From positions 124,001-188,000 of the forward strand of contig NZ_BCWU01000001.1 in NCBI RefSeq assembly GCF_001592365.1: DNA of 64,000 bases. The letters are read 5' to 3'. Below, piece by piece: positions 1-9,010 of the stretch. The position numbers and the translations under genes are program-made. The stretch is from Gordonia hydrophobica NBRC 16057. Lineage in GTDB: Bacteria; Actinomycetota; Actinomycetes; Mycobacteriales; Mycobacteriaceae. How positions within the stretch are numbered: the first letter of the stretch is position 1; every line of letters begins with the position of its first letter. A model generated the notes under the pieces. It was given only the letters and a program-made list of their open reading frames with translations, made no database searches and was not told the DNA's origin.

Positions 1-290
1 TGCGCATGCTCTCGGCGTACGAATGGCCGGGCAATGTGGCGCAATTGCGCAAGGTGTTGCGCGATGTGGTTCGGCAGCAACGGGCGGGGACGCTCGACGT
101 CGACGCGTTGCCGCCGGAGGTCTGGTCGCATGGACGCAGCGCACTCAGTCCGATCGAGAGGATGGAGCGCGATGCGATCGTCGAGGCCCTGAGAGCGCAC
201 GAGTTCGACAAGGAACGCGCAGCGGCCGCTCTCGGAATCTCTCGAGCGACGATCTACCGCCGTATCAAGCAGTTCGGCATCAGCAACTGA
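1..290 (+). CDS. Fis-type transcriptional activator, C-terminal end (5' truncated)
   Basis: The reading frame is open at the left window edge, so only about the last 96 residues are visible. They hold the end of a sigma54-interaction AAA+ region (the WPGNVAQLRK stretch matches the usual WPGNVREL motif) and a C-terminal Fis-like helix-turn-helix (DKERAAAALGISRATIYRRI). This arrangement is typical of AcoR/NtrC-like activators. Many actinobacterial members lack a sigma54 partner, and the residues needed to judge that lie outside the window. The gene converges on the DUF488 gene 28 bp downstream. The target genes cannot be inferred from this fragment. Confidence 0.8.
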   Translation, partial: RMLSAYEWPGNVAQLRKVLRDVVRQQRAGTLDVDALPPEVWSHGRSALSPIERMERDAIVEALRAHEFDKERAAAALGISRATIYRRIKQFGISN

Positions 291-318
291 CGTGGCGGTC
301 GGCGCCTCCGTCCGCGCC

Positions 319-675
319 CTATCCCGCCAATTCGGCCTCGATCGCCTCGACCAGCGTCGGGACCTCGCTCTGCGCGGGGTCCTTCATCGCCGTTGCGAGT
401 TCCAGGTCGCCGGCCTTGGCGAGGTCGACTAGTTCAGCGAGGGCGTCGGCGGCTGGGCCGGGAGCGGAGAGTTCGGCGAGGTAGCGCTCGTGGAACGTGT
501 CGTATTGGTCCATGTTCGCGTGGTACCAACTGCGGAGTTCCTTCGACGGCGCCGCGTCTTTGAGCCACCGCCCGATGCGGGGGTCGTCCTTCTTGATCCC
601 GCGGGGCCACAGGCGATCGACCAGCACACGGCCGTCCCCGGGGGCATCGTAGACGCGTGCGATAGAGACTGTCAC
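319..675 (-). CDS. DUF488 family protein
   Basis: A 118-residue protein with the DUF488 hallmarks: an N-terminal RVYD segment, then VLVDRLWPRG, a central WLKDAAPS and a late YLAEL helix. The family consists of small soluble proteins of about 115-180 residues with no agreed biochemical role. It starts 32 bp after the end of the ABC permease gene and may be the last gene of that operon. No signal peptide or membrane segment is visible. The family assignment is secure; no function is assigned. Confidence 0.85.
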   Translation of the reverse strand: MTVSIARVYDAPGDGRVLVDRLWPRGIKKDDPRIGRWLKDAAPSKELRSWYHANMDQYDTFHERYLAELSAPGPAADALAELVDLAKAGDLELATAMKDPAQSEVPTLVEAIEAELAG

Positions 676-707
676 GGTTGCTCCTTTCGCCGAGTTCGCC
701 TCCGACG

Positions 708-1769
708 CTACGCCACGCGCACTCCCTTGGGGAGGCGGCGGGCAGGCACGTGCAGTCGTCGAACAGCGACCCAGACCCCGAGGGCGCCGAGGACGAGATT
801 CGCCAGGAGACCCAGGTACCAGTTGTGGCCGATGTACCGCTTGTCTCGGCGGTCGCTGAGGTCACGGATGGTCTGGAAGTCGCTGCTCTGGTCCAACTGC
901 GAGCACCGGAGGTCGGCGAGATCCGGTCCCGATCGTGCCAACGACTGCCCGAGCGCGGGCACAGACGCAGCGCTCCGCACGGAGTCGATCGTCTCGTGGT
1001 CCACGCCGCTCGCGACAGCGTCGCTCACCACCAGCAGCGGGTTCGGCAGCAGCAACCACCAGGTTCGTTCGGTGTGGACGACGCTCTTGGTGCGCGGGGC
1101 GTCGTCGCACTGGCGCACGCTGCCCGCGTTGTACACGTACCGCGCCTGCCGGACCTCGTGGTCCTGGTACAGCAGCGGAACGGTCATCCCGAAGGCGATC
1201 GGGAGTCCCACCAACAGGAGCAGGACGGTGGCCTGCGTGAGCATCGCCGAGGCGGCCGGTCGTGCGGTCAGGGCAGAGAACCCGAGCCCGAGACCGCAGT
1301 AACAGCCCAGCAGAAGCGCCGTGACGACGATGCCGAGCACACCGGCGAGGATCGACACCGGACCGGTGAACAAGCCCCACAGCAGGTAGGGGAGTGCGAC
1401 CCCGATGAGTGCGAGCGAGGCCAGCCAGGATCCGAGGAGCTTGCCGAGAGTCAGTTCTGCCGAGGTGATCGGCGTGGCCTGGACCAGGGCGAGGGTCGCG
1501 TCGCGGCGGTCGCCGTTGATCGACGTCGCGGACATGGTGGGTGCGGCGGCCAGCCCGAGAAACAGGATGAGGCCGAGCGTGTAGTCGAACAGGAACTCGG
1601 CCCACAAGGCGTACCGCTGGTCGGCGATCACGACCGTCAGATACAGCGTGCCGAGAATGAGCACGCTGATGAGCAGGAACAGGATCGCGAGTGTCCACTT
1701 CCACCGGGTGGAACGGATCCGCTGCCGGACTTCCAGACCGGCGACAGTGGTGACGGCTGCAAGGTTCAT
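708..1769 (-). CDS. ABC-2 type transporter permease
   Basis: A 353-residue membrane protein. The first membrane segment follows a basic stretch near residues 20-45 (KWTLAILFLLISVLILG), and further hydrophobic helices lie around 85-110, 145-180, 190-235 and near the C-terminus. Residues 110-130 carry a soluble NGDRRDATLALVQATPIT stretch common in ABC-2 permeases that move lipids, drugs or peptides. The start codon lies 1 bp after the stop of the ATPase gene, so the two are surely co-transcribed and form one exporter. A large extracytoplasmic loop (about residues 215-310) separates the last two helices. The substrate is unknown. Confidence 0.85.
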   Translation of the reverse strand: MNLAAVTTVAGLEVRQRIRSTRWKWTLAILFLLISVLILGTLYLTVVIADQRYALWAEFLFDYTLGLILFLGLAAAPTMSATSINGDRRDATLALVQATPITSAELTLGKLLGSWLASLALIGVALPYLLWGLFTGPVSILAGVLGIVVTALLLGCYCGLGLGFSALTARPAASAMLTQATVLLLLVGLPIAFGMTVPLLYQDHEVRQARYVYNAGSVRQCDDAPRTKSVVHTERTWWLLLPNPLLVVSDAVASGVDHETIDSVRSAASVPALGQSLARSGPDLADLRCSQLDQSSDFQTIRDLSDRRDKRYIGHNWYLGLLANLVLGALGVWVAVRRLHVPARRLPKGVRVA

Positions 1770-1770
1770 G

Positions 1771-2619
1771 TCAGGTCCTGTCCGCGTCGAGGCCGAGGTA
1801 GACCTGTTCCAGACCAGTGCCGACTCGAGTGAACTCGGCGATCAGATGGCCGGCGGCGATCAACTGCGCCAGGTACTGCGCCGCTGCGGCGTCGTCCGGC
1901 AGTTCGACGGTGACCGCTCGATCGGCGGGTTCACCGACGCGTCGGATCCGCCACGACACGCGTTGGGCAGGCGGCGGAATCTGCGTGGCGCCCGCCTGCA
2001 TCAGGACGATGTCGTCGCTCATCTCGTCGAGCTCGGACAAGATGTGCGACGACACCAGGACTGCGGTCCCGGCGTCGGCCAGGGTGCGGAGCAGCATTCG
2101 CAGTTCGATGCGTGAGCGTGGATCCATTCCGGATGCGGGTTCGTCGAGCAGGAGGATGCGCGGGCGGTTCATCAGGGCCCGGGCCAGGCCGAGGCGCTGC
2201 TTCTGGCCGCGGGACAGGCCGGACGCCGGAGCATCGGTGAACGCCTCCAGGTGGACCTGAGCCAGGAGCTCGCGGGCGCGGCCGTCGCCGTCGCGGGCCG
2301 ACAGTCTGTAGAGCCTGCCAAAGGCCACGAGGATCTCGCGCGGGGTCAACGACTCCCACGTGCCGAACGTGTCGGGCATCCAGCCGGTGGCGGCCCGCAG
2401 TCTCGCGTGCTCGACGGCCGCGCCGTCGAACGTGATGGTGCCGCGATCGGGTTCCAACAGCCCCGCGAGCATCAGGAGAAGGGTGGTCTTCCCCGCACCG
2501 TTCGGGCCGACGAGCCCGGTGACCCGACCTGCGTGCAGCGCGACGTCGGCGGCCGTGACCGCATAGTGCCCGTTGAACGACCGAGCGAGTCCGGAGGCCT
2601 GCAGAACCGGGACGGTCAT
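1771..2619 (-). CDS. ABC transporter ATP-binding protein
   Basis: A 282-residue ATPase. Walker A is GPNGAGKT at about residues 38-45, the signature is LSRGQKQR and Walker B is ILLLDEPASGMDP. The frame stays open for about 82 codons upstream, but the ATG at 2619 is chosen because it overlaps the upstream hydrolase stop as ATGA and places the start just ahead of the first ABC strand (VLQASGLARSF). It pairs with the adjacent ABC-2 permease. The C-terminal extension after the ABC core (about 60 residues) resembles the variable tail of ABC-2 partners. Confidence 0.9.
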   Translation of the reverse strand: MTVPVLQASGLARSFNGHYAVTAADVALHAGRVTGLVGPNGAGKTTLLLMLAGLLEPDRGTITFDGAAVEHARLRAATGWMPDTFGTWESLTPREILVAFGRLYRLSARDGDGRARELLAQVHLEAFTDAPASGLSRGQKQRLGLARALMNRPRILLLDEPASGMDPRSRIELRMLLRTLADAGTAVLVSSHILSELDEMSDDIVLMQAGATQIPPPAQRVSWRIRRVGEPADRAVTVELPDDAAAAQYLAQLIAAGHLIAEFTRVGTGLEQVYLGLDADRT

Positions 2620-3245
2620 GCTGCGGACCGCTCCAACGCGTCGGCGACGAAACGCAGAGCGCTGCCCTGCCAGACGCCGACGTGATCGAGCATCGGGTGA
2701 CCACCGCCGGGGATCGCGAGGTAGTCGGCGTCGACACCGCGGGCCACCAGTTCGGCGATGCCCTTCGCCGTGCGCGGAGCGCGGGTGACGGTGTCGGCGT
2801 CGCCGTGGACCGCGCGCACCCGCACGCCGTCGTGGATCTGCCGCCAGTCGGCGAACTGCCACCACGGCGCCAGTGCGAGGACATCGGTGACGCGCTCGTC
2901 GTCGCCGAGTTGCGCGGCGATCCGGCCGCCCATCGAATGGCCGATGACGGCGATCGGGACTCCGGGATGCTCGTCGGCGAGCGCCTCGAGGGCCGCACGA
3001 GCGTGCGGCATCGGACTCGCCTGGCCGCCGTTCCAGCCGTAGACGCGGTACTGCGCCTGCTTCACCCGGACCCGGGTGCCGAAGCGGGCTTGGATCGAGG
3101 CGGTGAACGGATACATCCGCAGTGCGGAGCCCTGCAACGGCGAGAAGCGGCGATAGCTGAAGTCGGTGCCGCCGGGCAGGACCAGGACCACGAGGTCGGG
3201 TGCCGTCGCGCTGCGGATCGGTGCCAGGAGGGCGTTGAGGAACAC
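2616..3245 (-). CDS. Alpha/beta hydrolase
   Basis: The protein shows an alpha/beta hydrolase core: [13 protein letters not shown] (first strand and oxyanion region), the nucleophile elbow GHSMGG, an acid candidate in VHGDADTVT and a late catalytic His in [10 protein letters not shown] chose the GTG at 3245 (209 aa) because the only upstream ATG, at 3419, would overlap the divergent pgm start, and the extra 58 residues look unlike the family. It is first in an operon with the ABC exporter (ATGA overlap). It may be a lipase/esterase or a dienelactone-hydrolase-like enzyme; the substrate is unknown. Confidence 0.7.
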   Translation of the reverse strand: MFLNALLAPIRSATAPDLVVLVLPGGTDFSYRRFSPLQGSALRMYPFTASIQARFGTRVRVKQAQYRVYGWNGGQASPMPHARAALEALADEHPGVPIAVIGHSMGGRIAAQLGDDERVTDVLALAPWWQFADWRQIHDGVRVRAVHGDADTVTRAPRTAKGIAELVARGVDADYLAIPGGGHPMLDHVGVWQGSALRFVADALERSAA

Positions 3246-3372
3246 GATGTCGTCGCTCTCGATGTCAGGGATGAGTTGTGGCCAGAATAGCCAGGTTTCG
3301 TCACGGCGCGGGGACCGCGTCGTTCGGTCGTCGGACCGGTGTCGAACTGGTCGTGGTGGCAGAATTGAGGCT

Positions 3373-5016
3373 ATGGCGCATCCGAGAGCAGGCACCCCCG
3401 CGACCGCTGACGATCTCATCGACGTGGCGGCGGTCGAGTCGGCCTATTACGAGATCAAGCCCGATCCGGCGAACCCGGATCAGCGCGTCGTGTTCGGCAC
3501 GTCCGGGCACCGGGGGTCGAGCCTCGACGGTGCGTTCAACGAGGCGCACGTCCTGGCGATGACGCAGGCGATCGCCGAGCACCGCGAGAAGGCCGGGATC
3601 GAGGGACCGGTCTTCATCGGCTTCGACACCCATGCGCTCTCGATTCCGGCATGGCGCAGCGCGCTGGAGGTCCTGGTCGGCAACGGCGTCTCGGTCTTCA
3701 CCGCCGACGAGGACCAGTTCACGCCCACCCCGGCCGTCAGTCGCGCGATCCTCCGCTTCAACCGGGAGAATCCGGGTGTCCAGGCGGATGGGATCGTGGT
3801 GACGCCGTCGCACAATCCTCCCGCCGACGGCGGCTTCAAGTACAATCCGCCGAGCGGCGGACCCGCGGACTCGGACATCACCGCGTCCATCGCCGCGCGC
3901 GCCAACGCGATCCTCGAAGGCGGCCTCCTCGACGTCCAGCGCGTTCCGTTCGAGCGCGCCCGCAGTTCCGAGCTGGTGATCGACTACCCGTTCCTCGGGG
4001 AGTACGTGACCGCGTTGGGCGAGGTCGTCAACATCGACGCGATCCGCGCCGCGGACGTGCAGATCGGCGCCGACCCGCTCGGCGGCGCCTCGGTCGCCTA
4101 CTGGGGTGAGATCAAGGACTACTACGCGCTGGATTCGATGACGGTCGTCAATCCCGACACCGATCCCGCGTTCGGGTTCATGACGCTCGACACCGACGGC
4201 AAGATTCGGATGGACTGCAGTTCGCCGAACGCGATGGCGTCGTTGATCGCCGCCCGCGAGTCGTACGACATCGCGACCGGCAACGACGCCGACGCCGACC
4301 GGCACGGCATCGTCACCTCGGACGCCGGGCTGATGAACCCGAATCATTACCTCGCCGTCGCGATCGACTATCTGTTCACCCACCGTGACGGCTGGAGCGA
4401 AGCGTCGGCCATCGGAAAGACGCTGGTGTCGTCGTCGCTGATCAATCGAGTCGCCGCCGGCATCGGTCGCCCGCTGGTGGAGGTGCCGGTCGGGTTCAAA
4501 TACTTCGTCGACGGGCTGCTGGACGGCACCATCGCCTTCGGCGGCGAGGAGAGCGCCGGAGCGTCGTTCCTGACCTTCGACGGTCGGCCGTGGTCCACCG
4601 ACAAGGACGGCCTCATCATGAATCTGCTCGCCAGTGAGATCCTCGCGGTGACCGGGCAGACGCCGTCGGAGCGGTACGTCGACCTCGCCGAGCAGTTCGG
4701 CCAGACCGCGTACGCCCGGATCGACGCACCTGCCGACCGCGAGCAGAAGGCGCGTCTGGCGAAGCTGTCCGCGAGCCAGGTCAGCGCCTCGGAGCTCGCA
4801 GGGGAGCCGATCACCGCGATCCTCACCGAGGCGCCCGGCAACGGCGCCGCGATCGGCGGGTTGAAGGTCACCACCGAGAACGCCTGGTTCGCCGCCCGGC
4901 CGTCCGGCACCGAAGACGTGTACAAGATCTACGCCGAATCGTTCCGCGGTGCGGACCACCTGGCGCAGGTTCAGGCGGAGGCGCAGTCGCTGGTCGATTC
5001 GGTGCTCGGCGGGTAA
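3373..5016 (+). CDS. pgm: Phosphoglucomutase (alpha-D-glucose specific)
   Basis: Interconverts glucose 1-phosphate and glucose 6-phosphate in the cytoplasm, linking glycolysis to trehalose, glycogen and cell-wall sugar synthesis. The 547-residue length matches the bacterial Pgm family (about 546). The active-site phosphoserine is Ser146 in VVTPSHNPP, the Mg site is DADADRHG, the sugar-binding loop is [10 protein letters not shown] and the phosphate-binding loop is ARPSGTED. The frame extends upstream, but ATG 3373 gives the conserved N-terminus (FGTSGHRG at 41-48). Its promoter must lie inside or close to the start of the divergent hydrolase gene. Confidence 0.96.
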   Translation: MAHPRAGTPATADDLIDVAAVESAYYEIKPDPANPDQRVVFGTSGHRGSSLDGAFNEAHVLAMTQAIAEHREKAGIEGPVFIGFDTHALSIPAWRSALEVLVGNGVSVFTADEDQFTPTPAVSRAILRFNRENPGVQADGIVVTPSHNPPADGGFKYNPPSGGPADSDITASIAARANAILEGGLLDVQRVPFERARSSELVIDYPFLGEYVTALGEVVNIDAIRAADVQIGADPLGGASVAYWGEIKDYYALDSMTVVNPDTDPAFGFMTLDTDGKIRMDCSSPNAMASLIAARESYDIATGNDADADRHGIVTSDAGLMNPNHYLAVAIDYLFTHRDGWSEASAIGKTLVSSSLINRVAAGIGRPLVEVPVGFKYFVDGLLDGTIAFGGEESAGASFLTFDGRPWSTDKDGLIMNLLASEILAVTGQTPSERYVDLAEQFGQTAYARIDAPADREQKARLAKLSASQVSASELAGEPITAILTEAPGNGAAIGGLKVTTENAWFAARPSGTEDVYKIYAESFRGADHLAQVQAEAQSLVDSVLGG

Positions 5017-5045
5017 GGGGATCGAACCCCGCTACAGTCGACAGC

Positions 5046-5774
5046 GTGACCAACGGCAAGAAACCGCGCGAGAATCCCGACTATCAGCCGCAGGCGGCAG
5101 GGGCGTCGTCGTACCTGTATCTCGGCATCGGACTCGTGGTCGTGATCGCGTTGGTGGTCGGCGGCTTCATCTGGATGAACAACAAGTCGTATCCGCCGGT
5201 CGACGACAAGGTCCTCGCCGAGAACGCGTCGTTCATCGTCGGCGACCGGGCCGCCCCGATCACGATCGACATCTTCGAGGACTTCCACTGCGAGCACTGC
5301 AGCGAGTTCGAGAAGCAGTCGAGCGCAGCGATTCGGCAGAACGTCATCGACGGCAAGATCCGTGCGCGCTACCACATGCTGAACTTCCTGGACGGGGCGT
5401 CGGACTCCGGCGACTACTCGTCGCGTGCCGCAGGCGCGGCGCTGTGCGTGGCCCGCAACGACGACCGCGAGGTGTTCTGGAAGCTGCATTCGGCGCTGTT
5501 CGAGCGGTGGAACGACGACCTGAACAATCAACAGATCGCCGATCTCGCGGTCGCCTCCGGGGCCGGCCCGACCAGCCGTGAGTGCATCGCGTCGGGCACA
5601 TTGGTCGACGAAGCGCGCAGCATGGCCGACGCGTCGAAGGGGCAGTTGAACAACTCCACCGAGGGGCAGGTCGCGACGCCGACGGTGCTCCTGGCGGGTA
5701 AACAGGTGGAGAACATCACCGCGGGCACCGGCTGGCTCGACGACATCATTGCCGGGGATCGCCCCACGGCGTAG
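5046..5774 (+). CDS. Membrane-anchored DsbA-family thioredoxin-fold protein
   Basis: A 242-residue protein starting at GTG. It has a short basic cytoplasmic tail, one transmembrane helix (about residues 24-44) and an extracytoplasmic thioredoxin-fold domain with a CEHC redox motif at residues 82-85. The cis-Pro loop is probably VATPTVLL near residue 216. This is the actinobacterial DsbA_4/thioredoxin_4 type, close to mycobacterial membrane-bound DsbA-like proteins that oxidise exported Cys proteins. It lies 29 bp after pgm, so the two may be co-transcribed, but no functional link is evident. Confidence 0.88.
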   Translation: MTNGKKPRENPDYQPQAAGASSYLYLGIGLVVVIALVVGGFIWMNNKSYPPVDDKVLAENASFIVGDRAAPITIDIFEDFHCEHCSEFEKQSSAAIRQNVIDGKIRARYHMLNFLDGASDSGDYSSRAAGAALCVARNDDREVFWKLHSALFERWNDDLNNQQIADLAVASGAGPTSRECIASGTLVDEARSMADASKGQLNNSTEGQVATPTVLLAGKQVENITAGTGWLDDIIAGDRPTA

Positions 5775-5818
5775 GTCGATGGCACCCGCGGGCCGCGCTT
5801 TCTCGTAGAGTGGCGGGC

Positions 5819-6406
5819 GTGAGCGCCGAACACCCAGACGACGACGTCCGCGTGGGCCATCCCGAGCGGGAGCGTGCGATCGGGCTGATCAACGATTCCT
5901 TCTCCCAGGGCTATCTCGACATCACCGAGTTCGAGCAGCGCTCCGGCGTCGTCTACGAGGCACGGACGCGCGGCGACCTCAGAGGAGTGGTGGCGGACCT
6001 GCCGAACGCGCAGACGTTGTTCCCGGACGCACCCGTCGTCGGTGCCGCCGCGTCGGTGGATCTGACCCCGGAGACGATCGCGGCGGAGTGGGATACGCAT
6101 CGTCGCAAGGGTTCGTGGACGGTGCCCGCGAAGATGATTCTGACCGGGCAGATGGGTACCTTCGAGATCGACTATCGCCTGGCCACGTTCACCGCGCCGT
6201 CGGTCGAACTACAGTTGCAGGTCACGGCCTCCACCGTCCGAGTCCGCCTCGGTTCGGATCAGGAGATCCGGTATCAGTCGGTCGTCAAGACCGGGTGGTC
6301 GTCGATCAAGGACAAGGCGGGAGCGCCGGAGCGACCGGGCGGTCAGGTGATCACCGTGACCGGTTCGATCGGCGGAATGACCGGCATGACGATCAAACGA
6401 TCCTGA
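5819..6406 (+). CDS. DUF1707 domain protein
   Basis: The N-terminal 55 residues form a DUF1707 domain (VGHPERERAIGLINDSF, then GYLDITEFEQRS), a SHOCT-like module very common in actinobacteria. It is followed by a beta-rich soluble region of about 130 residues with no membrane segment. Two in-frame GTG codons at 5810 and 5819 are possible starts; I chose 5819 because it gives the usual MSAEHP-like N-terminus. A GC-rich palindrome follows 47 bp after the stop. The function is unknown; the domain often occurs on envelope-associated or regulatory proteins. Confidence 0.8.
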   Translation: MSAEHPDDDVRVGHPERERAIGLINDSFSQGYLDITEFEQRSGVVYEARTRGDLRGVVADLPNAQTLFPDAPVVGAAASVDLTPETIAAEWDTHRRKGSWTVPAKMILTGQMGTFEIDYRLATFTAPSVELQLQVTASTVRVRLGSDQEIRYQSVVKTGWSSIKDKAGAPERPGGQVITVTGSIGGMTGMTIKRS

Positions 6407-6453
6407 CGGCGGCGCATCTCTGCGCTCGGGTCGCCGACCAGCCGATTTGGTCC

Positions 6454-6469
6454 CCCCACGCGCGTGGGG
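6454..6469 (+). terminator. Possible hairpin terminator after the DUF1707 gene
   Basis: A perfect 16-bp palindrome (CCCCACGC/GCGTGGGG) directly followed by TAATTTAG. It could end the DUF1707 transcript before the tRNA gene. The loop would be minimal, so termination strength is uncertain. Confidence 0.4.
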
Positions 6470-6524
6470 TAATTTAGCTAGCGCACTCAGAGAGGCAAAC
6501 AATCTGGTGCGTACAAGTGAACAC

Positions 6525-6597
6525 GGGGCTATGGCGCAGCTGGTAGCGCACCACACTGGCAGTGTGGGGGTCAGGGGTTCGAGTCCCCTTAGCTCCA
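6525..6597 (+). tRNA. tRNA-Ala (anticodon GGC)
   Basis: A complete 73-nt cloverleaf can be folded by eye. The acceptor arm is GGGGCTA/TAGCTCC with one G-T pair. The D arm is GCGC-AGCTGGTA-GCGC, the anticodon arm is CCACA-CTGGCAG-TGTGG with anticodon GGC at 6558-6560, and the T arm is AGGGG-TTCGAGT-CCCCT. The discriminator base is A and the 3' CCA is not encoded. It is followed after 17 bp by a strong terminator. Confidence 0.97.
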
Positions 6598-6614
6598 CAG
6601 AGGAACGCAGATGT

Positions 6615-6646
6615 AAGCCCCCTTCGGATGATGCCGAAGGGGGCTT
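6615..6646 (+). terminator. Rho-independent terminator after tRNA-Ala
   Basis: A perfect 13-bp stem (AAGCCCCCTTCGG with its complement) around a 6-nt loop ATGATG. It lies between the tRNA gene and the stop of the convergent thioredoxin gene and could serve both directions. Confidence 0.85.
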
Positions 6647-6678
6647 CGTCGTGTGTGCACAATGATGACGAATGCCGA

Positions 6679-7056
6679 TCACGTGGAGGGAGCTACTTTG
6701 TGGAGCAGGGCCCGGGCGGCAGCCAGCCGGGGGACGCCGACGAGTCGGGAGAGGATTGTGCCCTGAGGACTGAGGAAGAAGACCGTCGGGATGTCGACAA
6801 TCTGTAAGCGTTCTGCCTGCTCTGGGTGAAAGGCGAGGTCGATCTCCGCGTAATGCACTCCGGGTTCAGCGTCGACGACGCGTTTCAGCAGGAGTCGAGT
6901 GGCTCGGCACGGGGCGCAGAATCCCGACGAGATCTGGAGAATAGTCGCTCGTGAGCCCAGTTGGCCGATGAGATCGAGGCTCTCCTTGGCGAGTGATTGG
7001 GGCTGATCGCCGACCCCGTCTGTATCGGGGACTGTGGTGTTGACCTCGGATTTCAT
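6679..7056 (-). CDS. Thioredoxin-like protein
   Basis: A 125-residue thioredoxin-fold protein with an extended N-terminus and the redox motif CAPC at residues 47-50 (classical thioredoxin has CGPC). The cis-Pro loop is IVDIPTVFFL. The start has a strong ribosome site (GAGAGGAG) and an AT-rich promoter-like stretch about 20-45 bp upstream. It follows the LLM/F420-reductase operon in the same direction with a gap of about 150 bp, so it may be read with it or independently. No signal peptide is present, so it probably acts in the cytoplasm. Confidence 0.85.
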   Translation of the reverse strand: MKSEVNTTVPDTDGVGDQPQSLAKESLDLIGQLGSRATILQISSGFCAPCRATRLLLKRVVDAEPGVHYAEIDLAFHPEQAERLQIVDIPTVFFLSPQGTILSRLVGVPRLAAARALLHKVAPST

Positions 7057-7205
7057 ACCACTGGTTCTCCTCTCGTTATTCCAAATTTTAGCAGACCAAA
7101 TGGACGGCTATTCTGTCTTGATGGTCGATAGTGGGCGCGGCTGTGTCGATTCGTGATGCGAGCGCGGTGGTGGATTGCTGTGGGGGAGCCCGACGGCCTG
7201 ACCAT

Positions 7206-7952
7206 TCAGCGGGACGGTATTGAGGGGTAGTCTCCGCGGCTCACCATCTGTTGTGCCGTCGGCGAGGGATGCGATGTCGCCGCGGATGAAGACGAGCGCG
7301 ACGCGGTTGGCCGCGGATCGAGTAGTGCCGAGAGCTCGTCGAGACCGAGATTGGCGCCGAATGCCGGATGCCCCGGCTGGAGCGCAGTTCCAGCGTCGAG
7401 CCTGCCGATCGCGAGGGGGTCGAAGCCGAATGCGTCGACGATCGAGGCGACCTCCGCGACGTCGGCGGGATCGTCGCCGGCGATGGCGACGGCTTTGCGA
7501 ACTGCCGAACCCGACGGACGAGCCTCGTCCTCGAGGTCGTGATAGCCCATATGGTTGAAGGCTTTGACGATGCGCGAGTCTGCGAGGAAATCCTGCACCG
7601 CGTGGCTGGTGGAGGTGCGTGGATCGCTGAGATCGTCCCGGACGCCGTCGGTTTCCAGCCAGTAGTTCATGGCGTCAATGACTAGTTTTCCGGAAAGGTG
7701 CTCGCGTGGAACAGTGTGGTATTTTCCGAGCGGAAGTGCCAGGATCACCGCGTCCGCTGTCCGTGCCGCTTCCGCGGACCACACCGCGGTGGCACCCGGG
7801 GCGAGTACGTCTACCGTCAGCGCGATGTCGACCGGATCTCCCGAAGCTGCGATGAGCACGCGGTAGCCCGCGCCCACAGCGAGTCGCGCCAGCACCGTGC
7901 CGACTTTGCCTGCGCCAAGAATCCCGATCGTGGTCTGATTGGTGGCCATCAT
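7206..7952 (-). CDS. NADPH-dependent F420 reductase-like protein (probable C-terminal frameshift)
   Basis: A 248-residue Rossmann-fold protein with the NAD(P) motif GILGAGKVG near residues 9-17, then VIDAMNYW and VKAFNHMGY, as in NADPH:F420 oxidoreductases that swap hydride between F420 and NADP. It starts at ATG 7952, overlapping the upstream LLM gene as ATGA. The last roughly 35 residues in this frame are Ser/Pro/Arg-rich and unlike the family. From about position 7328 another frame encodes a more natural continuation ([19 protein letters not shown]) running to a stop at 7108. A missing base at the CCGCGG sequence near 7326-7331 would explain this; the gene is probably frameshifted or misread. 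Confidence 0.75.
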   Translation of the reverse strand: MMATNQTTIGILGAGKVGTVLARLAVGAGYRVLIAASGDPVDIALTVDVLAPGATAVWSAEAARTADAVILALPLGKYHTVPREHLSGKLVIDAMNYWLETDGVRDDLSDPRTSTSHAVQDFLADSRIVKAFNHMGYHDLEDEARPSGSAVRKAVAIAGDDPADVAEVASIVDAFGFDPLAIGRLDAGTALQPGHPAFGANLGLDELSALLDPRPTASRSSSSAATSHPSPTAQQMVSRGDYPSIPSR

Positions 7953-9010
7953 CGGAGTCTTCCTGGCTCGGTGTGCGCGGTGAGCATGTCGCGCACCATC
8001 GGGATCACCTTGGTGCCGTAGAGCTCCACTGAGCGCATCAGCGCGCTGGTCGGGATCGCGGTGGCCATCGGCAGGTCGAAGCGGCCCAGGCCGAGTGCGC
8101 GGACGGCGTGGACGATCTTTCGTGCCACCGTCTCCGGAGAGCCGACATACAAAGAGCCGTAGGTGATCTCCCGGTCGAAGTCCGCACGGTGCATGGGCTG
8201 CCACCCGCGTTCGCGGGCGATCTGGTCGTGATCCTTCTTGTAGTGATCGAAGAAGATCTCTTTAGCTTGGTCGTCGGTGTCGGCGATCAGCCCGGGGGAG
8301 TGCATGCCGATGGGGTGTGCAACCTGGCCGAACTCTTCAGCGGCTCTCCGATAGAGCTCCGTGTATCGGGCGAAGCGTTGCGGCGGTCCACTGATCACCG
8401 CAAGCATCAGACGAAAGCCGTAGCGCGCCGTGCGAAGGACCGATTGGGGAGAACCTCCGACGCCGACCCAGGTGTCCAGTCGACCGCTTTCGGTCTTGGG
8501 GAACACATCGGCAGCGTGCAGCGGGGCGCGCATGGTTCCTTCCCACGTCACCGGTTGCTCGTCGAGCAGACGATTGAAGAGGTCGATCTTCTCCTCGAAC
8601 AGCACCTCGTAGTTCGCCAGATCGTAGCCGAACAGGGGATACGACTCGGTGAAGGAGCCTCGGCCGAGCATCACTTCCGCGCGACCGTTCGACAGGGCGT
8701 CGACGGTGGCGAACCGTTGAAAGACGCGCACGGGATCATCCGTTGAGAGCACCGTGACCGCTGAGCCGAGCCGGATGCGATCGGTTCTCGTCGCGATTCC
8801 GGCGAGCACGGTCTCCGGTGTGGAGATCGCGTACTCGTGGCGATGGTGCTCGCCCAAGCCGATCGCGTCGATGCCGACGTCTTCGGCCAGCACTGCCAGG
8901 TCTACGGTGTTGCGAATGGCCTGCGCATAGGTGATCAGGTTGTCATTGTCATCGCGTGTCCGGTCGCCGAAGAATTGGAAACCGAACTGGATGTTGTCAC
9001 TGGGTTGCAT
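7949..9010 (-). CDS. LLM-class flavin-dependent oxidoreductase (first copy)
   Basis: A 353-residue luciferase-like monooxygenase (TIM barrel). Family features are the N-terminal [12 protein letters not shown] strand, [12 protein letters not shown], the [14 protein letters not shown] segment with a conserved Asp, and [13 protein letters not shown]. Such enzymes use FMNH2 or F420H2 to oxidise organic substrates. It overlaps the second LLM gene by 14 bp and the F420-reductase-like gene by 4 bp, so all three form one translationally coupled operon. Its ribosome site is GGAGGAAC. The substrate cannot be read from sequence; the neighbouring reductase suggests a reduced flavin or F420 supply. Confidence 0.88.
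   Translation of the reverse strand: MQPSDNIQFGFQFFGDRTRDDNDNLITYAQAIRNTVDLAVLAEDVGIDAIGLGEHHRHEYAISTPETVLAGIATRTDRIRLGSAVTVLSTDDPVRVFQRFATVDALSNGRAEVMLGRGSFTESYPLFGYDLANYEVLFEEKIDLFNRLLDEQPVTWEGTMRAPLHAADVFPKTESGRLDTWVGVGGSPQSVLRTARYGFRLMLAVISGPPQRFARYTELYRRAAEEFGQVAHPIGMHSPGLIADTDDQAKEIFFDHYKKDHDQIARERGWQPMHRADFDREITYGSLYVGSPETVARKIVHAVRALGLGRFDLPMATAIPTSALMRSVELYGTKVIPMVRDMLTAHTEPGRLR

Noticed and set aside
3301-4959. Long open frame opposite pgm
   Set aside because: It is antisense to a certain gene and Arg/Val/Asp-rich, the usual artefact of high-GC third positions; it shows no domain.
6454-6469. Operator for a regulator near the tRNA gene
   Set aside because: No regulator gene is adjacent and a T-rich run follows, so a transcription terminator is the simpler reading.
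6525-6597. Phage or island integration at the tRNA-Ala gene
   Set aside because: No integrase, no repeat of the tRNA 3' end was noticed downstream, and housekeeping-type genes flank it.
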